Source: JBNKZU01 sp050301795 (GTDB taxonomy: Bacteria; Pseudomonadota; Gammaproteobacteria; Thiohalomonadales; Thiohalomonadaceae). Taken from it: a stretch of DNA of 64,000 nucleotides. The stretch spans positions 14,353 through 78,352 of the forward strand of contig JBNKZU010000048.1 of assembly GCA_050301795.1 (NCBI GenBank), read 5' to 3'. This document shows, piece after piece, positions 1-9,025 of this stretch. Under the pieces are notes generated by a model that saw only the letters and a list, made by a program, of their open reading frames with translations, was not told the DNA's origin and did no database searches. A program made the position numbers and the translations under genes. How positions within the stretch are numbered: position 1 is the first letter of the stretch; every line of letters begins with the position of its first letter.

Positions 1-506
1 GATAGATAGACGTAGTTATCGTGTTGTTTCCATTCTGTGAGATCTACCTTGATCCCAAATAGTGATGCGCCGGTATCCACCACCTCTGAACGGATGATCT
101 CCATCTGTGGATTGAGGGTGATCATCTCATTACGGCGGTGCACAAAGATGTAGAAGTTTTGCTGCTCGTCGCTCTGTTCGAGAAAGAAACTAATATCAGC
201 ATTCAGCTCGACCTTCTGCTCTTCTAATCGTGTTTTCAGGCGCTCCATCAATGCTGAGGTCATCTCAACATAATTACTACGATTGGCAAAATAGGCATCA
301 AGCTCAAACTGCAATAGTGATGGCGACCCTTCGTTGTTAAATGTGCCGTGCTCACGGGTAATTCTGGCTAAAAAGCTGCGCTTTAACTCCGCAAAAAGGG
401 TTTCACTATAATCATTGAGCGGCTGTAGCTCTTCTCGAAGATTGAGTTCACTAATCTGACCTGGCTCAGTTTTTATATGGTGGACAATTACACTATCGAT
501 GGGCAT
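1..506 (-). CDS. yejK: YejK/NdpA-family nucleoid-associated protein, N-terminal part
   Basis: The gene starts at an ATG at 506 and runs off the left edge, so only about 168 N-terminal residues are visible. The protein begins MPIDSVIVHHIKTEPG and contains the segment KVDLTEWKQHDNYVYLS, which matches the IDLTEW block I know from E. coli YejK, a 37-kDa protein that co-purifies with the nucleoid. The early LNLREELQPLND region and the FLEQSDEQQNFYIFVHR strand also fit that family. The exact role of the family is poorly defined. The assignment rests on remembered family sequence and on about half of the protein. Confidence 0.72.
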   Translation of the reverse strand, partial: MPIDSVIVHHIKTEPGQISELNLREELQPLNDYSETLFAELKRSFLARITREHGTFNNEGSPSLLQFELDAYFANRSNYVEMTSALMERLKTRLEEQKVELNADISFFLEQSDEQQNFYIFVHRRNEMITLNPQMEIIRSEVVDTGASLFGIKVDLTEWKQHDNYVYL

Positions 507-777
507 GGCTTCTCTTTTTTTGCAGTTATTCCTGATTCTCTTATTCTACCTGTGGGTGAATCCGTTTTGAAAAAAATTTGGATAAGTATTGTTGATACCT
601 TTTGGATTATGCTCTTGCAGAGACGCAAAGAAGAACAACTAGGCTGAATGAGTGGCTCTTCTGCTGATCTCGGTATTATGACGTCCATCGCTGTCCACCA
701 CTCTTTACTTTCTGTGCCAGAGTTCTTCTAGTCAGAGCCTTTCTCCGATCATTGAGCTATATTACTATCTCTCCAGT
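507..777. other. intergenic stretch between yejK and tRNA-Thr
   Basis: No convincing gene is seen. This stretch should hold the promoter of the leftward yejK-like gene and the promoter of the rightward tRNA. A 31-codon plus-strand frame (552-647, GTG start, hydrophobic then basic) exists, but it has no ribosome binding site, so I do not call it. Confidence 0.4.
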
Positions 778-853
<76 letters not shown>

Positions 854-934
854 TTTTAAGATTTGCTCTGACGAAACGAACATGCTGCGGTATAATCCCG
901 CCTCTTTGACAACCCTAATTAGACTCTAAACAGC

Positions 935-2404
935 ATGAACTTCATCGAAACACGCGGAAATGACGGCCAGAAACCAGTCTCGGTAAGCTTTTCTACAGCG
1001 ATTTTAAGCCCAATGTCCTCTTTTGGTGGCATCTACTCTCCTGAGTCGCTACCAGAACTGGGTCTCGATTTTCTAAAGAGTCATCTTCAAAGCAGTTACA
1101 AAACTCTGGCCAGGAGTGTTCTTGATGCCTTTGAGATCGATATCGATCCGCAGGTCATTGATGAGGCGCTGGCAACCTACGATGCGTTTGACGATCCCAA
1201 CAACCCGGTTCCTGTCGTGAAGGTGATGGAGGATCTGTTTGTAAGCGAGCTTTATCATGGCCCGACTCGCGCATTTAAGGATATGGCACTTCAACCCTTC
1301 GGTGTGGTGCTCTCATCCCTGGCCAAGTCACGAAATGAACACTACCTTATTATGGCGGCAACCAGTGGTGACACCGGCCCCGCGGCACTTGATACCTTCC
1401 GCAACCGTGATAATGTCAAGGTTGCCTGTCTCTATCCTGACGGTGGCACCTCTGATGTCCAGCGTCTGCAAATGGTTACCGAAGACGCGAAAAATCTGAA
1501 GGTGATCGGGATCCACGGCAATTTTGATGATGCGCAAAGTGCATTAAAAAGGTTGCTCTCTTCTGATACCTTTCGGGAGACACTAAAGCAGCGTAATACC
1601 CTGCTCTCGGCTGCGAATTCGGTTAATTTTGGTCGTATCATCTTCCAGCAGATCTACCATATTCACAGCTATCTTGAACTGGTGCGTCAGGGCGAGATTG
1701 CACTTGGCGAGAAGGTCTACCTCAATGTACCCAGTGGTAACTTTGGTAATGCTCTGGGTGGTTATTACGCCATGAAGATGGGTCTGCCTGTAGAGAAGAT
1801 CCTGATCGCCTCTAATCGCAACAATGTTTTGACCGACTGGATCACTACTGGCCGGTATGATCTCAATGTCAGGAGTCTGATTAACACCACCTCTCCGGCG
1901 ATGGATATTCTCAAGTCGTCCAATATTGAGCGCATTATCTTTGATATGTTTGGTCAACAGCGTACCAAGGAGTTGATGTCGCAGCTTGATAGTGACAATG
2001 CCTTTATCCACAGCGCTGAGGAGTTAGCGAGGATTCAGGCCATATTTGCTGCCGACTCCTGTGATGACAATGAAGGAAAGGCCTACATTCAGAGCGCATT
2101 TAATAATGGTTACCTGATGGATCCACACACAGCAACCTGCTTTAAGGCGCATGAAACCTGCCGTGACAAGCCATTAAAGAGCATTGTTTACTCAACCGCT
2201 GAATGGACCAAATTCTCCCCGACCATTGCCAATGCGCTGACGGGTGAGGTCGATACCCACGATATTGATGCTCTTAAATCAATTGCAAAGACTGCAAATA
2301 AAGCAATCCCGGAGCGCATTAGTTCGTTATTTGATATGGAGATCAATCAGAAGACGCTAATCAACAAGGATGATATTGAGCAGGAAGTTTTGACCTTTAT
2401 TTGA
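935..2404 (+). CDS. thrC: threonine synthase
   Basis: This enzyme converts O-phosphohomoserine to threonine, the last step of the pathway, in the cytoplasm with PLP. The protein has 489 residues, longer than the roughly 430-residue E. coli enzyme. The N-terminal SSFGGIYSPESLPEL block is typical of the family. The motif HGPTRAFKDMALQ holds the PLP lysine (K115), and SGDTGPAALDTF and VPSGNFGNALGGYYA form the phosphate-binding and fold II PLP-enzyme loops. No homoserine kinase or dehydrogenase gene is adjacent, so thrC stands alone here. It converges with the downstream diguanylate cyclase gene, and a terminator hairpin sits between the two. Confidence 0.95.
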   Translation: MNFIETRGNDGQKPVSVSFSTAILSPMSSFGGIYSPESLPELGLDFLKSHLQSSYKTLARSVLDAFEIDIDPQVIDEALATYDAFDDPNNPVPVVKVMEDLFVSELYHGPTRAFKDMALQPFGVVLSSLAKSRNEHYLIMAATSGDTGPAALDTFRNRDNVKVACLYPDGGTSDVQRLQMVTEDAKNLKVIGIHGNFDDAQSALKRLLSSDTFRETLKQRNTLLSAANSVNFGRIIFQQIYHIHSYLELVRQGEIALGEKVYLNVPSGNFGNALGGYYAMKMGLPVEKILIASNRNNVLTDWITTGRYDLNVRSLINTTSPAMDILKSSNIERIIFDMFGQQRTKELMSQLDSDNAFIHSAEELARIQAIFAADSCDDNEGKAYIQSAFNNGYLMDPHTATCFKAHETCRDKPLKSIVYSTAEWTKFSPTIANALTGEVDTHDIDALKSIAKTANKAIPERISSLFDMEINQKTLINKDDIEQEVLTFI

Positions 2405-2416
2405 TATTTACAGGGT

Positions 2417-2444
2417 AAAAAAAGTCCGATAGACAATCTCGGAC
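2417..2444 (-). terminator. intrinsic terminator of the GGDEF-hemerythrin gene
   Basis: A perfect 6-bp stem GTCCGA/TCGGAC (2424-2429 with 2439-2444) has a 9-nt loop. It is followed on the minus strand by seven T residues (2423 down to 2417). It lies 17 bp past the stop of the minus-strand gene. On the plus strand no T-run follows, so it mainly serves the leftward gene. Confidence 0.75.
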
Positions 2445-2461
2445 ACCTGTTTTATTGAGTG

Positions 2462-3580
2462 CTAGAGCTTATCCGGTCTTACCAGCATTCTGTCGAAGTT
2501 GAGAATATGGTCTTTAACAACAGATTGAATCGATTTAAGTAGCTCTTCGCTGTTTTGATCGTTAAGCGTCTTCTTTAATTCGTTGAGTACCTTGGTCAGC
2601 CTGGTATGTTCCTCAATATGCTCCCTTGTCATATTAAGTGTTTTCCTTTTGCAGATTGAGACCTCACTTTTGAAGTGACGCTTTAACACCCTTATCAACC
2701 GCTGCACTACCACCACCTGGTCTATCTTTGTGTGGAATGCCTCTTCAATCAACGCATCGATCTCGTTATGTTCACGATCGATCTCTGGCACAAAGGTGCT
2801 CATCATTCCGTAATAGTTCAGTGTAATGTCTTCAGCGAATACAATGCCTAACTCTTTGTGTTGCTTGGCTTTATACATTGCCATATCCGCTTCACGGATA
2901 ACCAGAGCCGATGCAATACGCGACTTATCAAGCACCTTAACACCGATACTACAGGTGATATCAAAGCGATGACCATAGATGAAAAATGGTTCCTTAATCA
3001 CCTTCAGAAGTTTGTTGGCAATCGCATAGATATGGGTCTTTGCGTCACCGGTATTCTCTCCAATATTCTGTAAAAGCAGAACAAACTCATCACCACCGAT
3101 TCGGCATATAACATCTTCTGAGCGAAAGCGATCACGAAGTCGTTCAGCAATCTCCTTAAGCACGGTATCGCCGACCTCATGTCCATGAAGATCATTCACC
3201 TCTTTAAATCCATCAAGGTCAAAATAGAGTAATGCTCCAATCTGCTTGTATCGTTCATGTCCAGCCAGGCTCTTGTCAAGATAGTCGCTGAGGAAACGTC
3301 TGTTGGGTAGATGGGTCAGCGGATCTTCCATGGCTAATGATTGCTGTCTTTCGATTTCGCTGGATCCTTTACGAAGAAGCGGCGAGATCACAAAAAACAT
3401 AATGACAGGAATACCTACAAGACAGAGGAGAACCACATCGATGATGATGCCACTATATGAGTCTATCCCTTTCAGGCCGGTGATCACGATCATGATCGTC
3501 AACTCAATTAGGGCGACAGCCAGCATCACCTTTAATGTAATAACCAGTGGTTCTTTGTAGTGATGAATATCAATTTTCAT
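2462..3580 (-). CDS. membrane diguanylate cyclase with C-terminal hemerythrin-like domain
   Basis: This 372-residue protein would make c-di-GMP from two GTP at the inner membrane. Two membrane segments are seen at about residues 12-34 and 44-67. The GGDEF domain spans about 85-250, with the signature GGDEF at 162-166 and a product-inhibition RxxD (R153-D156) exactly five residues upstream. The C-terminal part (about 262-372) has the full hemerythrin ligand set: H271, H302/E306, H321/H325 and H358/D363, with the standard spacings of 4, 4 and 5. This suggests O2, redox or NO control of cyclase output. Known bacterial hemerythrin-cyclases such as the Vibrio one have, as I recall, hemerythrin N-terminal, so the order here is reversed. 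The gene is monocistronic, with its own terminator. Confidence 0.9.
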   Translation of the reverse strand: MKIDIHHYKEPLVITLKVMLAVALIELTIMIVITGLKGIDSYSGIIIDVVLLCLVGIPVIMFFVISPLLRKGSSEIERQQSLAMEDPLTHLPNRRFLSDYLDKSLAGHERYKQIGALLYFDLDGFKEVNDLHGHEVGDTVLKEIAERLRDRFRSEDVICRIGGDEFVLLLQNIGENTGDAKTHIYAIANKLLKVIKEPFFIYGHRFDITCSIGVKVLDKSRIASALVIREADMAMYKAKQHKELGIVFAEDITLNYYGMMSTFVPEIDREHNEIDALIEEAFHTKIDQVVVVQRLIRVLKRHFKSEVSICKRKTLNMTREHIEEHTRLTKVLNELKKTLNDQNSEELLKSIQSVVKDHILNFDRMLVRPDKL

Positions 3581-3962
3581 TTTCTGTGATATCGCTATAA
3601 GGCAGCATTAAGGAGAGCCAGATAAAATTGTAAGAAAAGTCATTGCGAACAAAGTGAACGATTGCATGGAAGCAGGAGGTAGAGCAATGCAGTCGTCGTA
3701 ATGTCCACTTAATCAGAATCTCCTTAGGTACATATTATGATAGAAAGAAGATAAAAAACACGGTTGCTCAATCTGTCGGTGTAATCTATATATTAGTCAA
3801 TAATCCACTCTTTGCTAACACAGATGCTCCATATTAGCGCACGCTTGATTACCTATACTCAAAACTTTTTCATCAATCGTTATCATCTCAAGTCCAAAGT
3901 TATGGTTGATAATAGCAACCTCTAGTCCCAGAATAGGTCACAGAATTGATAAGTAGAGCGGC
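3581..3962. other. intergenic region upstream of the hox operon
   Basis: This 382-bp divergent region separates the diguanylate cyclase gene from hoxF and must carry both promoters. It is AT-rich in its right half. I found no clean sigma-54 (GG-N10-GC) or FNR-type dyad. A short repeat-like segment is listed separately. The stretch just before the hoxF ATG (AGAGCGGC) gives only a weak ribosome binding site. Confidence 0.5.
3641..3690. repeat. possible remnant of a small palindromic dispersed repeat
   Basis: The segment starts CATTGCGAACAAAGTGAACG and ends GAGCAATGC, so CATTGC at 3641-3646 is mirrored by GCAATG at 3684-3689. It resembles the CATTGCGAGCGAAGTGAAGCAAT-type intergenic repeats found in many bacterial genomes. 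Only one copy was noticed in this window, so its repeat status is inference. Confidence 0.3.
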
Positions 3963-5738
3963 ATGGTTAGCATCGAAACACTCCTGAACAAATGGAATAA
4001 TGATCCCTATAACCTTCTCCAGATCTTGATCGAGATTGAGCAGCACGATCATTACATATCCAAGGATGCCATTCACAATCTCAGTGTTCAACTCGCCATT
4101 CCAGCGAATGAGATTATCGGGGTCATTGAGTTCTATTCGTTTTTACACCTTCAGCCAACAGCGAGATATAGCTTTCTGTTCAGCGACAACTTTACAGATC
4201 AGCTCGCCGGAAGTCGTGAGCTCGCAGCGAGGCTGGCAGAGAACCTCGGGGTTGAGCAATCAGATAACTCCAGTGGCATTGCATCAGTCGGTTTCACCTC
4301 ATGCACCGGTATGGGTGATCAGGCACCTGCTCTTCTGATTCATGGCAGACCCATTCCCCGGCTTACGACTCAAACGATTGATCAGATCTCGTCCCTGGTA
4401 AAATCTGAAACCCCACTTAAGCAGTGGCCAGAGACGTTATTTGAAGTCCATGCGGGGATCAAACACACTGATCGATTGCTTAACACTCAGTTAACCGCTG
4501 GAGCCGCGATTGAAGCTGCCATCACCAGGGGTTCTGATGCGATTATGGATGAACTGGATCAGTCAGGGCTTCGAGGACGTGGCGGCGCTGGATTTACAAC
4601 TGCGCTTAAGTGGCGGTTATGCCGTGATAGCAAAGCAGATCAACACTATGTTGTTTGTAATGCGGATGAGGGGGAGCCAGGCACCTTTAAAGACCGTCTT
4701 TTACTCCAGCAATATGCAGATCGGGTGGTTGAAGGCATGACCGCTTGCGCCATCACTACCGGAGCTACCGAAGGCTTTATCTATCTTCGCGGGGAGTACC
4801 GCTATTTACTCGATTCACTCGAATCACTTCTTGAACAGAGACGTATGAATGGCCTTCTCGGACAAAATATTCTGGGGCATGACGGAATCAATTTTGATAT
4901 TCACATCCATCTTGGTGCCGGGGCTTATATCTGCGGTGAAGAGTCGGCGTTAATTGAATCGCTTGAAGGAAAACGCGGTCATCCGCGCAATCGCCCCCCG
5001 TTTCCTGTGAGTCACGGCTATCGGGGTAAACCAACGGTGGTGAATAATGTTGAAACCTTTGTTGCCGCAGCGATGATTACCTTTCATGGTGCGATGTGGT
5101 TTAACTGCTGTGGCACCGAATCATCCTGCGGCACCAAGCTACTCAGTATCTCTGGTGATTGCGACAAGCCCGGTATCTATGAGTTTCCCTACGGCACATC
5201 GATAAAGACAATTCTTGATCATTGCGGTGCAAAGAACACCCAGGCGGTTCAGGTGGCCGGTGCTGCGGGGGTGACGATTCCCCCTGCCGAGTTTGATCGC
5301 ACCATCGCATGTGAAGACATCGCCAGTGGTGGCTCATTTATGGTGATCAACCAGGAGCGCGATCTATTACAGATGGTGAAAAACTTCTGCCAGTTTTTTG
5401 TGCATGAGAGCTGTGGGTTTTGCACCCCATGTCGTGTGGGAACGACCCAGATCAATATGCTGATGGAGAAGATCATCAATGGACATGGCACCCATGCTGA
5501 TATTGAGGTAATGCAAACGATTGCTGATTCGATGAATCGAATGAGCCACTGTGGTCTCGGAAGTACCGCATCCAAACCTTTCACCGAAACGATCACCAAG
5601 TTCGGCGATCTTTATGAACAACGATTTAAACACACCCGTTTTGAGCCGGCTTTTGATCTTGATGCCTCTTTAAGTGAAGCAAGAGCGATCACTGGCCGTG
5701 ATGATGCAAAAGCGCATCTTAAAGGGGGTGGCGTATGA
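3963..5738 (+). CDS. hoxF: NAD-reducing hydrogenase diaphorase subunit HoxF
   Basis: HoxF is the NAD(H)/FMN-binding diaphorase subunit of the cytoplasmic bidirectional [NiFe] hydrogenase. The 591 residues form a fusion: a NuoE-like part (about 1-160) and a NuoF-like part (about 175-575). Seen in the NuoF part are the nucleotide-binding loop GLRGRGGAGF (about 202-211), NADEGEPGTFKDR (about 231), YICGEESALIESLEGKRG (about 322) and the [4Fe-4S] ligands ESCGFCTPC (about 482) with HCGLGS (about 528). The NuoE-like part has only one cysteine (SCTGMGDQ), so the usual four-cysteine [2Fe-2S] site is not present. First gene of hoxFUYHW, with its stop overlapping the hoxU ATG (ATGA). The length and gene order argue against Complex I. 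Confidence 0.95.
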   Translation: MVSIETLLNKWNNDPYNLLQILIEIEQHDHYISKDAIHNLSVQLAIPANEIIGVIEFYSFLHLQPTARYSFLFSDNFTDQLAGSRELAARLAENLGVEQSDNSSGIASVGFTSCTGMGDQAPALLIHGRPIPRLTTQTIDQISSLVKSETPLKQWPETLFEVHAGIKHTDRLLNTQLTAGAAIEAAITRGSDAIMDELDQSGLRGRGGAGFTTALKWRLCRDSKADQHYVVCNADEGEPGTFKDRLLLQQYADRVVEGMTACAITTGATEGFIYLRGEYRYLLDSLESLLEQRRMNGLLGQNILGHDGINFDIHIHLGAGAYICGEESALIESLEGKRGHPRNRPPFPVSHGYRGKPTVVNNVETFVAAAMITFHGAMWFNCCGTESSCGTKLLSISGDCDKPGIYEFPYGTSIKTILDHCGAKNTQAVQVAGAAGVTIPPAEFDRTIACEDIASGGSFMVINQERDLLQMVKNFCQFFVHESCGFCTPCRVGTTQINMLMEKIINGHGTHADIEVMQTIADSMNRMSHCGLGSTASKPFTETITKFGDLYEQRFKHTRFEPAFDLDASLSEARAITGRDDAKAHLKGGGV

Positions 5739-6451
5739 TTAATCATTTAACCATTGATGGACATAAAATCTCTTTCCGCGATGGTGATACGATTATGGAT
5801 GCCGCTATGGCTGCCGGGATCTATATCCCACATCTTTGTCATAACCCTGAACTCAAACCCCACGGGAGCTGCCGTCTATGCACGGTGAAAGCCAATGGTA
5901 GAAATGTGGCGGCCTGTACCACACCGGCGGTTGATGGATGCACTATTGAGAATAACAGCGATGAATTAAATTCCTTACGCAGAACGCTGCTGCAACTTCT
6001 ATTTGTCGAGGGCAACCATGTCTGTCCCGGATGTATAAAGAGTGGTGGATGTCAGCTTCAGGCCGTTGCCTACTATTGCAAAATGCTCGCTCCTGAATTT
6101 ACTCATCTTTACCCAACGCGTGATGTGGATGCGTCACACCCAGATCTGTTGATCGACTTTAACCGCTGTATTTTGTGTGAACAGTGTGTACGCGCAAGTC
6201 GGGATATCGATAATAAACGTATCTTTGCGATCACTGGCCGTGGGCTTAATAGTCGGCTCATTATTAACTCCGAATCGGGTCTGCTTGGTGATAGTGATTT
6301 TAGTGCGGATGACCGTGCGGCTAACATCTGTCCGGTGGGTGCGATCCTGCCAAAACATCAAGGCTATGAAACACCTATTGGTAAACGCCTCTATGATAAA
6401 AAACCTGTCAGTATGATGGGTGATGTTACCGATCATCGTGGAGAGAAATGA
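5735..6451 (+). CDS. hoxU: NAD-reducing hydrogenase diaphorase subunit HoxU
   Basis: HoxU carries the iron-sulfur relay between the hydrogenase (HoxYH) and the diaphorase (HoxF). It matches the N-terminal part of NuoG. In its 238 residues I see a plant-type [2Fe-2S] site (C35, C46, C49, C61), a His-ligated [4Fe-4S] site (H95, C97, C100, C106) and one further [4Fe-4S] set (C145, C148, C151 with C199 in NICPVGAI). All expected ligands are intact. It overlaps hoxF by 4 bp and hoxY by 4 bp, so translation is probably coupled. Confidence 0.95.
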   Translation: MINHLTIDGHKISFRDGDTIMDAAMAAGIYIPHLCHNPELKPHGSCRLCTVKANGRNVAACTTPAVDGCTIENNSDELNSLRRTLLQLLFVEGNHVCPGCIKSGGCQLQAVAYYCKMLAPEFTHLYPTRDVDASHPDLLIDFNRCILCEQCVRASRDIDNKRIFAITGRGLNSRLIINSESGLLGDSDFSADDRAANICPVGAILPKHQGYETPIGKRLYDKKPVSMMGDVTDHRGEK

Positions 6452-6990
6452 TGAGTGCTCGAATCAAGGTCTCTACCGTTTCGCTTGCAGGCTGTTTTGG
6501 TTGTCATATGTCGTTATTGGATATTGATGAACGCATCATTGAGCTTTCACAACTTGTTGAATTTACCCGTACCCCGCTAACCGATATCAAAGCGATAGTA
6601 TCTTCAGATATTGGCATTATTGAAGGGGGTGTCTGTAATGCAGAGAATGTTGAGGTGTTAAAAGAGTTCAGACGACAGTGTAAAACGATTGTTGCTATCG
6701 GTGCGTGTGCCATTACCGGTGGCATCCCTTCACTTCGAAACCACTATACTTTAAAGGCGTGTATTGAGGAGTCCTACCTTGATGGGATTGGTGTCGAAAA
6801 CCCGCATATTCCCGATGATCCGGAGTTACCGCTACTACTGAATAAGGTTCATCCGATCCATGAGGTGGTTAAGGTCGACTATTTCTTGCCTGGATGCCCT
6901 CCTCCTGCCGATACCATTTGGACCTTCCTAGAAGAGCTGATTTCTGGAAAAGAGATCGCCTTCACCTACCAGCAGATCCATTATGACTAA
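6448..6990 (+). CDS. hoxY: [NiFe] hydrogenase small subunit HoxY
   Basis: HoxY is the small subunit that holds the proximal iron-sulfur cluster next to the NiFe site of HoxH. The protein has 180 residues, the short form typical of group 3 cytoplasmic enzymes, with no Tat signal and no medial or distal cluster domain. Ligands seen are C16 and C19 (AGCFGCH), C87 (IGACAITGG) and C150 (LPGCPPPAD), with a further cysteine at C63. Two start codons are possible, ATG at 6448 or at 6451. The start overlaps the end of hoxU and the end overlaps hoxH by 8 bp. Confidence 0.95.
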   Translation: MMSARIKVSTVSLAGCFGCHMSLLDIDERIIELSQLVEFTRTPLTDIKAIVSSDIGIIEGGVCNAENVEVLKEFRRQCKTIVAIGACAITGGIPSLRNHYTLKACIEESYLDGIGVENPHIPDDPELPLLLNKVHPIHEVVKVDYFLPGCPPPADTIWTFLEELISGKEIAFTYQQIHYD

Positions 6991-8500
6991 TCACAGTAAA
7001 TCCATCGATCAACTCGAAACCGCGACAAATCCTGAGAAACTACGCCGTGTTGTAATTGACCCGGTAACGCGGGTTGAGGGGCATGGCAAGGTGTCTCTGT
7101 TGCTTGATGAGAATAATAGAGTTGCACAGGCAAGACTCCATATCGTTGAATTTCGCGGCTTTGAGAAGTTTATTCAGGGAAGACCCTATTGGGAGTTGCC
7201 GGTATTGGTTCAGCGCCTTTGCGGTATCTGTCCGGTTAGCCATAACCTTGCTGCATCCAAGGCGATTGATCAGATTGTTGGTGTTGATCAGTTGCCACCT
7301 ACCGCTGAGAAGATCAGACGTCTGATGCATTTGGGTCAGATTTTGCAGTCACACGCCTTACACTTTTTCCATCTAGCATCACCAGATCTATTGTTTGGAT
7401 ATGATGATGCTGTAGCTCATCGTAATATTATCGGTGTTTTATCCGATCACCCTGAGATTGCTAAGCAGGGCGTACTGCTACGGAAGTTTGGTCAGGAGAT
7501 CATTCGGATTACCTCGGGTAAACGGGTGCATGGTACTGGCTCGGTTCCCGGTGGTGTCAATAAATCGTTAACCAGGGATGAATGCCGATTGATCCTAAGT
7601 GACGTGGATCAAATGATTGACTGGAGCCAGCAGGCGCTCTCTTTAGCGAAACGACTATTTCTGGATCAACTTGAGACAACTCAGTCATTCGCGCTTATCA
7701 ACACCAATATGGTAAGTCTGGTAAAACCAGATGGTGGGTTTGATCTTTACCATGGTGATCTGCGTGCCAAATCACCTGACGGTTCAATCATCTTTGACCA
7801 TGTTGATTATCGGAACTACAACGACTATATCCATGAACAGGTTAAACCATGGAGCTACATGAAGTTCCCTTACTTGCGCTCTCAAGGTTACGACGATGGC
7901 TCCTACCGCGTTGGCCCGCTTGCTCGAATCAATAATTGTGATTATCTACCGACTCCTCTTGCTGAGGCGGCTCGTGTTGAGTTTCGACAATTTGCCGATG
8001 GCGGTTTAGTGCAATCCACTCTGGCCTACCACTGGGCACGAATGATTGAACTACTCTACTGTGCTGAGGAGATTAAGGCACTGATTGTTGACCCTGATCT
8101 GCTCGGCAACACATTAAAAGACAAGGGTTCGTTACGCAACGAAGGTATCGGTGTGATTGAGGCTCCACGGGGCACACTATTCCATCACTATCAAATCAAT
8201 GACGATGGTCTTGTCACCAAAGCAAACTTAATCGTCTCAACAACGAACAATAATCGCGCAATGAACCAATCGATTCGTCATGTTGCAAACGCTATCTTTG
8301 ATGGCAACGAGGTAACTGAGCCGATGTTAAATCAAATCGAGGTTGCAATCCGGGCTTATGACCCTTGCCTCTCGTGTGCAACTCACGCACTTGGAAAGAT
8401 GCCTCTGGAGGTTGAGCTGCTTGATCATAACGGCAATCTTCAGGATCGACTTTTGCGTCAGAGCGATGGTGTTTTCATTAAAGGGTGTAATGTCAGTTAA
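6983..8500 (+). CDS. hoxH: [NiFe] hydrogenase large subunit HoxH
   Basis: HoxH holds the NiFe active site that splits or forms H2. It has 505 residues. The L1 motif RLCGICPVSH provides C80 and C83, and the L2 motif DPCLSCATH provides C462 and C465. A 37-residue tail follows H468 and would be removed by the endopeptidase HoxW after nickel insertion. Together with HoxFUY this defines a group 3d NAD-reducing hydrogenase, in which H2 oxidation is coupled to NAD+ reduction, reversibly. The general maturation genes (hypA-F) are not in this window and must lie elsewhere. Confidence 0.96.
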   Translation: MTNHSKSIDQLETATNPEKLRRVVIDPVTRVEGHGKVSLLLDENNRVAQARLHIVEFRGFEKFIQGRPYWELPVLVQRLCGICPVSHNLAASKAIDQIVGVDQLPPTAEKIRRLMHLGQILQSHALHFFHLASPDLLFGYDDAVAHRNIIGVLSDHPEIAKQGVLLRKFGQEIIRITSGKRVHGTGSVPGGVNKSLTRDECRLILSDVDQMIDWSQQALSLAKRLFLDQLETTQSFALINTNMVSLVKPDGGFDLYHGDLRAKSPDGSIIFDHVDYRNYNDYIHEQVKPWSYMKFPYLRSQGYDDGSYRVGPLARINNCDYLPTPLAEAARVEFRQFADGGLVQSTLAYHWARMIELLYCAEEIKALIVDPDLLGNTLKDKGSLRNEGIGVIEAPRGTLFHHYQINDDGLVTKANLIVSTTNNNRAMNQSIRHVANAIFDGNEVTEPMLNQIEVAIRAYDPCLSCATHALGKMPLEVELLDHNGNLQDRLLRQSDGVFIKGCNVS

Positions 8501-8966
8501 ACCGCTACTCTTCTTTGGATATGGCAATCCATCGCGGGGTGATGATGCTGTCGGCCCGATCATTATTGAACGACTATTAGAAGAGCCTCGGTTTAAACGC
8601 TATATCGACCGTTTTGATGCCCTAACAGATTATCAGCTACAGATTGAACACAGTGTTGATATGCATCAACGCAAGCAGGTTATCTTTATTGATGCCATCA
8701 TCGGCCAAACCGAACCCTTTCTATTTACACGTATTAATGCGAACGAAGATCGCAGCTACACTACCCATGCACTCTCGCCACAAGCCTTAATGTCGGTATA
8801 TCAACAGGTATATCACTTACCACCAGCGCCAACCTATCTACTCTCAATTCAATCGACACAATTTGAGTTGGGCACAACCATTAGCGATATCAGCGCCAGT
8901 GCAATAGAACAGGCTATGCTATATATCGAATCGAGCTTGTTGAGAGATAATCTCTTTATCAAGTAA
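8490..8966 (+). CDS. hoxW: hydrogenase maturation endopeptidase HoxW
   Basis: This protease of the HycI/HoxW family cleaves the C-terminal tail of HoxH. I chose the ATG at 8490, inside the last codons of hoxH (11-bp overlap), giving 158 residues starting MSVKPLLFFGYGNPSRGDD. Longer upstream readings lie inside hoxH and look spurious. The family's GxGNxxRxDD motif is present (residues 10-19), as is a D in VIFIDAII (the second metal ligand region) and a late TTHALSPQ histidine. It is the last recognisable gene of the hox operon. Confidence 0.9.
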   Translation: MSVKPLLFFGYGNPSRGDDAVGPIIIERLLEEPRFKRYIDRFDALTDYQLQIEHSVDMHQRKQVIFIDAIIGQTEPFLFTRINANEDRSYTTHALSPQALMSVYQQVYHLPPAPTYLLSIQSTQFELGTTISDISASAIEQAMLYIESSLLRDNLFIK

Positions 8967-9025
8967 ATTCATCTCCGATTAAACTGTGATGAATATCATC
9001 GTCAGCATCAATCCGGGCGGAAACC

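Noticed and set aside
552..647. 31-codon plus-strand frame with a hydrophobic then basic peptide
   Set aside because: GTG start without Shine-Dalgarno; too short to support.
488..688. 66-codon minus-strand frame overlapping the yejK start
   Set aside because: It overlaps the recognised gene in another frame, has no ribosome binding site and shows no family features.
3963..6451. Complex I nuoEFG genes instead of hoxFU
   Set aside because: They are directly followed by overlapping [NiFe] hydrogenase subunit genes and a HoxW protease, and no other nuo genes are present.
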